A stretch of DNA of 64,000 bases, taken from contig NZ_LDOV01000025.1 in NCBI RefSeq assembly GCF_001029435.1, positions 124,001 to 188,000 on the forward strand, read 5' to 3'. A model generated the notes under the pieces. The model saw only the letters and a list, made by a program, of their open reading frames with translations. It did not search any database and was not told the DNA's origin. The translations under genes were made by a program, and so were the position numbers. Shown here piece by piece: positions 59,074-64,000 of the stretch. Source of the stretch: Photobacterium aphoticum. Lineage in GTDB: Bacteria; Pseudomonadota; Gammaproteobacteria; Enterobacterales; Vibrionaceae. Position 1 is the first letter of the stretch, and each line of letters begins with the position of its first letter.

Positions 59074-60048
59074 TTAGTCAGGATTTCGTGCAATCAGTAC
59101 AGCACGTTTAGGCGCAGGGTAACCTTCGATGGTTTTTGAAGGATCCGCTGGGTCTAAATATTCTGGTAGTGAGTTGTTGGTCATCCAGTCGGTAGAGCGT
59201 TGCTCATCCGTGGTGGTCACACACTCATCCACAATGCGCACGTCAACCAAGCCGCATTTCTCCATCCATACTTTCAGCGCTTTGGCTGATGGGAAGAAAT
59301 ACACGTTGTGCATCTGTGCGTAACGGTGGGTCGGTACCAGTACCGCGTTCTCGTCACCGTCAATCACCAAGGTTTCCAAAATCAGCTCGCCGTCTTTGCG
59401 CAGCTGGTTTTTCAGTTGGATGATGTGATCCAGCGGTGAACGGCGGTGGTACAGCACGCCCATGCTAAAGACAGTATCAAACGCTTTCAGCTCTGGCAGC
59501 TGCTCAATACCCAGTGGTAGCAGGTAAGCGCGGTCATCGCCGCCCATCAGGCGTTTGATGGCTTCAAACTGGATCAGGAACAGGTTAGACGGGTCGATAC
59601 CCACGGTCAGTTTTGCCCCTTCACCCAGCATGCGCCACATGTGGTAGCCGTTACCACAGCCCACATCCAGCACGCTACGGCCTTTCAGTGGAGAAATGTG
59701 CGGCAATACGCGATCCCATTTCCAGTCTGAACGCCACTCGGTATCGATATGAATATCGTGCACGGTGTACGGGCCTTTACGCCATGGGTGAAGCAAACGT
59801 AGCAGGCTTTCCAGGCGTTTTTGTTCACCTTCAGCAATCGACGTGGTGTTGCTTAGGCTGACCGCATTTTTCAGATCGATGTTGTCTGGCTTGTCAGTCG
59901 GGAATTTATTCAGCGCACGCATCCAACGGCCCATGTCGCCGTGGGCTTCTGCTTCCCAGTCACTCATCTGCTTTGGCAGGGTGTTCAGCCATGGGCGTAG
60001 GGTGTCGTGCTGGGCAATGAGTTGGTAAAACTCAGAAAAACTAAACAT
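59074..60048 (-). CDS. cmoB: tRNA 5-carboxymethoxyuridine synthase CmoB
   Basis: Transfers a carboxymethyl group from carboxy-S-adenosylmethionine to 5-hydroxyuridine at position 34 of tRNAs that read four-fold codon boxes, giving cmo5U. 324 residues. The class I methyltransferase-like motif [16 protein letters not shown] lies near residue 127, and the N-terminal [12 protein letters not shown] and KFPTDKPDN are family blocks. It follows cmoA by 14 bases. Confidence 0.97.
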   Translation of the reverse strand: MFSFSEFYQLIAQHDTLRPWLNTLPKQMSDWEAEAHGDMGRWMRALNKFPTDKPDNIDLKNAVSLSNTTSIAEGEQKRLESLLRLLHPWRKGPYTVHDIHIDTEWRSDWKWDRVLPHISPLKGRSVLDVGCGNGYHMWRMLGEGAKLTVGIDPSNLFLIQFEAIKRLMGGDDRAYLLPLGIEQLPELKAFDTVFSMGVLYHRRSPLDHIIQLKNQLRKDGELILETLVIDGDENAVLVPTHRYAQMHNVYFFPSAKALKVWMEKCGLVDVRIVDECVTTTDEQRSTDWMTNNSLPEYLDPADPSKTIEGYPAPKRAVLIARNPD

Positions 60049-60062
60049 AAAAACGGGTAACC

Positions 60063-60851
<789 letters not shown>

Positions 60852-60974
60852 TTACCGCTTCTTTCGCGTTGCACACATACCGGGTGATCCATCACCGCAG
60901 AAAGGTCGCGTATTGTAGTGAAAATGCGGCCATTTGTCTTTAAGGATTTTGGTCGTGCTAAGCATCCAGTCAGC

Positions 60975-61868
60975 TTACAGCAAGGAAAACTGTGCACTGT
61001 CGGCCGGTTTCGGCAATTCCACGTTCGGCAAGGCCAAATCCGGCGCATGGTGTAGTAGTTGCTGGTACAAGCGAACAGCCAGTTCCGGCGCACGGTTGTT
61101 GTCTGGTGTGTGTACAAACAAGTAAGGCTGTTTACCGGCGCGTAACCACAGTGGCAGGCGGGCTAACCAGTTGGCAAAAAAGGCATCGTTGCTGGCATCA
61201 TCCGGGTGGCCGATAAAGCGGATCATCGGCTGAGTCGACGTTGCGATGGCATGTACCGGTACACGGGGTTTGTTTTGATGTGCTTCTATCACCGCTTCGG
61301 TGGTGGGTTCGGCAGCAAACACCGGACGGCTGTCCATGATGATGCGATTGGCACCGTGTTCGATCAGCAAGCGATTGAGTTGTTGCTCTTCTTCCCCTTT
61401 GGCAAAAAAGGCCGGATGACGCACTTCTACCCCGACCGGATACTGACGAGGGAAACGGGTCAGCAGACGTTCCAGCGCGGGCAGGGCGAGCGGACCAAAT
61501 TGTGCCGGTAATTGCACTTTCCACAGCCCAATTTTGTCAGCCAGTGGCGAGAGCGTCGTGAAAAAATCGGCCAGCAGTTGATCACAGTGTTGCAACTGAT
61601 GCTGGTGGGTGATGGTTTGTGGCAGCTTAAACGTGAACCGAAAGTCTTCCGGCGTGGCAGCGTGCCAATTACGTACAGTCGTGGCGTTGGGCACGGCATA
61701 AAAGGTCGTGTTGCCTTCCACGGCATGAAAGACCTCGGCATAACGGGCGAGGCGTTCACCACTTTTGCATCCTCGGCCATACAGACTCTGTTGCCAGTGT
61801 GGGTGCGACCACATGGCCAAGCCTAAGCGTAAGGGCGGTGGCGAGGAAAGCGCAGGCGAGTGGGGCAT
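60975..61868 (-). CDS. yecE: YecE / DUF72 family protein
   Basis: A 297-residue protein of the DUF72 family, a TIM-barrel fold of unknown function. Typical family blocks are LGLAMWSHPHWQQSLYG near residue 15, VEGNTTFYAVPNATTV near residue 50, FRFTFKLPQTITH near residue 76 and VEVRHPAFF near residue 147. The gene lies close to aspS and cmoAB as in E. coli. AGGAT upstream of the ATG. Confidence 0.9.
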   Translation of the reverse strand: MPHSPALSSPPPLRLGLAMWSHPHWQQSLYGRGCKSGERLARYAEVFHAVEGNTTFYAVPNATTVRNWHAATPEDFRFTFKLPQTITHQHQLQHCDQLLADFFTTLSPLADKIGLWKVQLPAQFGPLALPALERLLTRFPRQYPVGVEVRHPAFFAKGEEEQQLNRLLIEHGANRIIMDSRPVFAAEPTTEAVIEAHQNKPRVPVHAIATSTQPMIRFIGHPDDASNDAFFANWLARLPLWLRAGKQPYLFVHTPDNNRAPELAVRLYQQLLHHAPDLALPNVELPKPADSAQFSLL

Positions 61869-62241
61869 GACAACATCCTGTGGGTTAGCGGTGAACGAAG
61901 GGGTAATCGTGATTTTTTTCTATTGTGGCGAGTCCGTTTAAGGGCGGTCAATCCCCTGTATTGGCTTTCTTTGTTCAATATGGTGTTTTTTGCTTGATCA
62001 CCAGTATCGCTTTTTCCTACAGTGTTCAAATTAATCCCGTGTCTACCTGACGATGTAAGATTCATCTTCCGGTAACTTGGGTATATAATGGTTCGTTATT
62101 TTTGTCTCTCGGTGGGCGAAATTATGTGCGGTTGTATGTAATTTCATCAATCCGGCCGGGAAGGATTCAGCCTGTGCGTGGTTTGGGGCCGCTTGCTCCC
62201 CATGAACTCAGGAAAGTTAGTAAACAGATCGGGAATTTCAT
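61869..62241 (+). promoter_or_regulatory. aspS upstream region with candidate promoter
   Basis: A perfect -10 TATAAT at 62084-62089 with a weak -35 TTCATC at 62061-62066 (17-base spacer) faces aspS. The resulting leader would be about 145 bases. It contains a GC-rich hairpin-like block near 62150-62172 (AATCC/GGATT). No tRNA-like or riboswitch element was recognised. Confidence 0.4.
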
Positions 62242-64000
62242 ATGCGCACCCAATATTGTGGTCACCTGAACAAGTCCCTAGCAGGGCAAACAGTAGAGTT
62301 ATGCGGCTGGGTTAACCGTCGCCGCGATTTAGGCGGTCTAATCTTCATCGATATGCGAGATCGTGAAGGTATTGTTCAGGTAGTTGTTGATCCGGATATG
62401 AAAGATGTATTCGACGTCGCCAACCAACTGCGCAACGAGTACTGTATCCGTTTGACAGGTGAAGTACGTGAGCGTCCAGAAAGCCAAATCAACAAAGATA
62501 TGGCGACCGGTGAAGTAGAAATCTTGGCAACAGGCCTAGAAATCATCAACCGTTCTGACGTGCTACCACTAGACTTCAACCAGAAGAACTCTGAAGAGCA
62601 GCGTCTAAAGTACCGCTACTTGGATCTACGTCGTCCAGAAATGAGCGACCGCATCAAGCTACGTGCAAAAGCATCTAGCTTCGTACGTCGTTTCCTTGAT
62701 GACAACGGCTTCCTAGACATCGAAACACCAGTACTGACCAAAGCGACGCCAGAAGGCGCACGTGACTACTTGGTACCAAGCCGTGTTCACAAAGGCAGCT
62801 TCTACGCGCTTCCTCAGTCACCACAGCTGTTCAAGCAGCTACTGATGATGTCTGGTTTTGACCGTTACTACCAAATCGTGAAATGTTTCCGTGACGAAGA
62901 CCTACGTGCTGACCGTCAGCCTGAATTTACTCAGATCGATATCGAAACGTCATTCATGACGGCTGAGCAGGTACGTGAAGTGACTGAGCGCATGATCACG
63001 GACATGTGGAAAGAAATCCTGAACGTTGATCTGGGCGCATTCCCAATCATGACGTTTGAAGAAGCGGCACGCCGTTTCGGTTCAGACAAGCCAGACCTAC
63101 GTAACCCACTAGAGTTGGTTGACGTGGCTGACATCCTGAAAGACGTAGACTTCAAAGTGTTCTCTGGCCCTGCGAACGACGAAAAAGGCCGCGTAGCGGT
63201 GATTCGCGTACCTGGCGGTGCAGCACTGTCTCGTAAGCAAATCGACGAGTACACCAACTTTGTTGGTATCTACGGCGCGAAAGGCTTGGCGTGGATGAAG
63301 GTGAACGATCTGGCTGCTGGCTTTGAAGGCGTACAGTCTCCAGTGGCTAAGTTCCTGAACGAAGAAGTGGTTGCACAGCTACTTGAGCGCACTGGCGCAC
63401 AAACTGGCGACATCATCCTGTTCGGCGCAGACAGCAAGCGTGTTGTGACAGAAGCGATGGGTGCACTACGTCTGAAGCTGGGTGAAGACCTAGAGCTAAC
63501 AGACAAGGCTGCATGGAAACCATTGTGGGTTGTTGACTTCCCAATGTTCGAAGAAGACGACGAAGGCAACCTGCATGCGATGCACCACCCATTCACGTCG
63601 CCACTTGGCCTAACGCCAGAAGAGCTAGCGGCGAACCCTGCGGCTGCGAACTCTAACGCATACGACATGGTTATCAACGGCTACGAAGTGGGCGGCGGTT
63701 CTGTACGTATCCACAACGCTGACATGCAGTCAACTGTGTTCGATATCCTGGGTATCGACGCTGACGAGCAGAAGCTGAAGTTTGGTTTCCTACTGGACGC
63801 ACTGAAGTTCGGTACACCACCACACGCAGGTCTGGCATTCGGTCTTGACCGTCTAGTAATGCTACTGTGTGGCACTGATAACATCCGTGACGTTATCGCG
63901 TTCCCTAAAACAACGGCTGCAGCGTGTCTGATGACCAATGCACCAAGTGTAGCGAACCCGGCGGCACTGGAAGAGTTGGCGATTGCAGTATCGCTAGCGA
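62242..64000 (+). CDS. aspS: Aspartyl-tRNA synthetase (3' end cut by window)
   Basis: A class IIb synthetase that charges tRNA-Asp. The frame is open to the last base, giving 586 codons of an expected 590-600. The N-terminal OB-fold anticodon domain holds [20 protein letters not shown] near residue 18. Motif 2 is [17 protein letters not shown] near residue 216, the bacterial GAD insertion covers about residues 280-425, and motif 3 is GLAFGLDRL near residue 533. The ATG follows a GGGAA ribosome-binding site. Codon use is strongly biased, with many CTA leucines. Confidence 0.97.
   Translation, partial: MRTQYCGHLNKSLAGQTVELCGWVNRRRDLGGLIFIDMRDREGIVQVVVDPDMKDVFDVANQLRNEYCIRLTGEVRERPESQINKDMATGEVEILATGLEIINRSDVLPLDFNQKNSEEQRLKYRYLDLRRPEMSDRIKLRAKASSFVRRFLDDNGFLDIETPVLTKATPEGARDYLVPSRVHKGSFYALPQSPQLFKQLLMMSGFDRYYQIVKCFRDEDLRADRQPEFTQIDIETSFMTAEQVREVTERMITDMWKEILNVDLGAFPIMTFEEAARRFGSDKPDLRNPLELVDVADILKDVDFKVFSGPANDEKGRVAVIRVPGGAALSRKQIDEYTNFVGIYGAKGLAWMKVNDLAAGFEGVQSPVAKFLNEEVVAQLLERTGAQTGDIILFGADSKRVVTEAMGALRLKLGEDLELTDKAAWKPLWVVDFPMFEEDDEGNLHAMHHPFTSPLGLTPEELAANPAAANSNAYDMVINGYEVGGGSVRIHNADMQSTVFDILGIDADEQKLKFGFLLDALKFGTPPHAGLAFGLDRLVMLLCGTDNIRDVIAFPKTTAAACLMTNAPSVANPAALEELAIAVSLA

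Overview
The window is a chromosomal core segment of a gamma-proteobacterium. Protein sequences and gene order (sucBCD next to znu, feoABC, minCDE-ycgL, hisGDCBHAFI, ychE-adhE, cmoAB and aspS) point to the family Vibrionaceae. The roughly even base composition suggests one of its less AT-rich genera (Salinivibrio, Grimontia, Enterovibrio or some Photobacterium), but I cannot fix the genus. I found no insertion sequence, prophage, CRISPR array, rRNA or tRNA gene. Almost all coding DNA belongs to recognisable conserved families.

Layout. 1-2640: end of sucB, then sucC and sucD of the TCA cycle. 2677-5490: zinc uptake, with znuCB divergent from znuA around a near-perfect Zur operator. 5591-9500: a 1272-residue one-protein signalling system (periplasmic propeller, histidine kinase, receiver, AraC regulator). 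9700-12950: a candidate minus-strand small RNA, then feoABC behind an FNR-type promoter. 13000-26200: housekeeping genes (HIT protein, DUF924, argS, yecM, purU, yoaA, tsaB, a small unknown protein, slp, a hydrolase, fadD, rnd). 26226-29540: minCDE, ycgL and a lytic transglycosylase. 29760-32480: hns, then an NhaC-family transporter behind a lysine riboswitch. 32603-40578: tdk and the complete histidine operon with its leader peptide and attenuator. 41317-49087: ychJ, an EAL-HDOD protein, a TSUP permease, lpxH, ppiB, cysS, a voltage-gated K+ channel and ychE. 49431-52556: adhE with CRP-like and FNR-like sites. 52777-55579: an SDR-like protein lacking its catalytic Tyr, an unknown protein and a MalY/PatB aminotransferase. 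55705-58987: a three-gene operon of a retropepsin-like lipoprotein, a seven-helix membrane protein and a RimK-like ligase. 59074-64000: cmoB, cmoA, yecE and aspS (cut by the window end).

Regulation is unusually readable. Zinc (Zur box), lysine (riboswitch with a hairpin closing directly on the start codon), histidine (five His codons plus a terminator) and anaerobiosis (two FNR-like sites, each about 29 bases from its -10 element, before feoA and adhE) can all be inferred from DNA alone. The least explained items are the candidate small RNA beside feoA, the ligand and targets of the hybrid sensor, the RimK-like/7TM/retropepsin operon, the catalytically atypical SDR protein and a long inverted repeat before argS.
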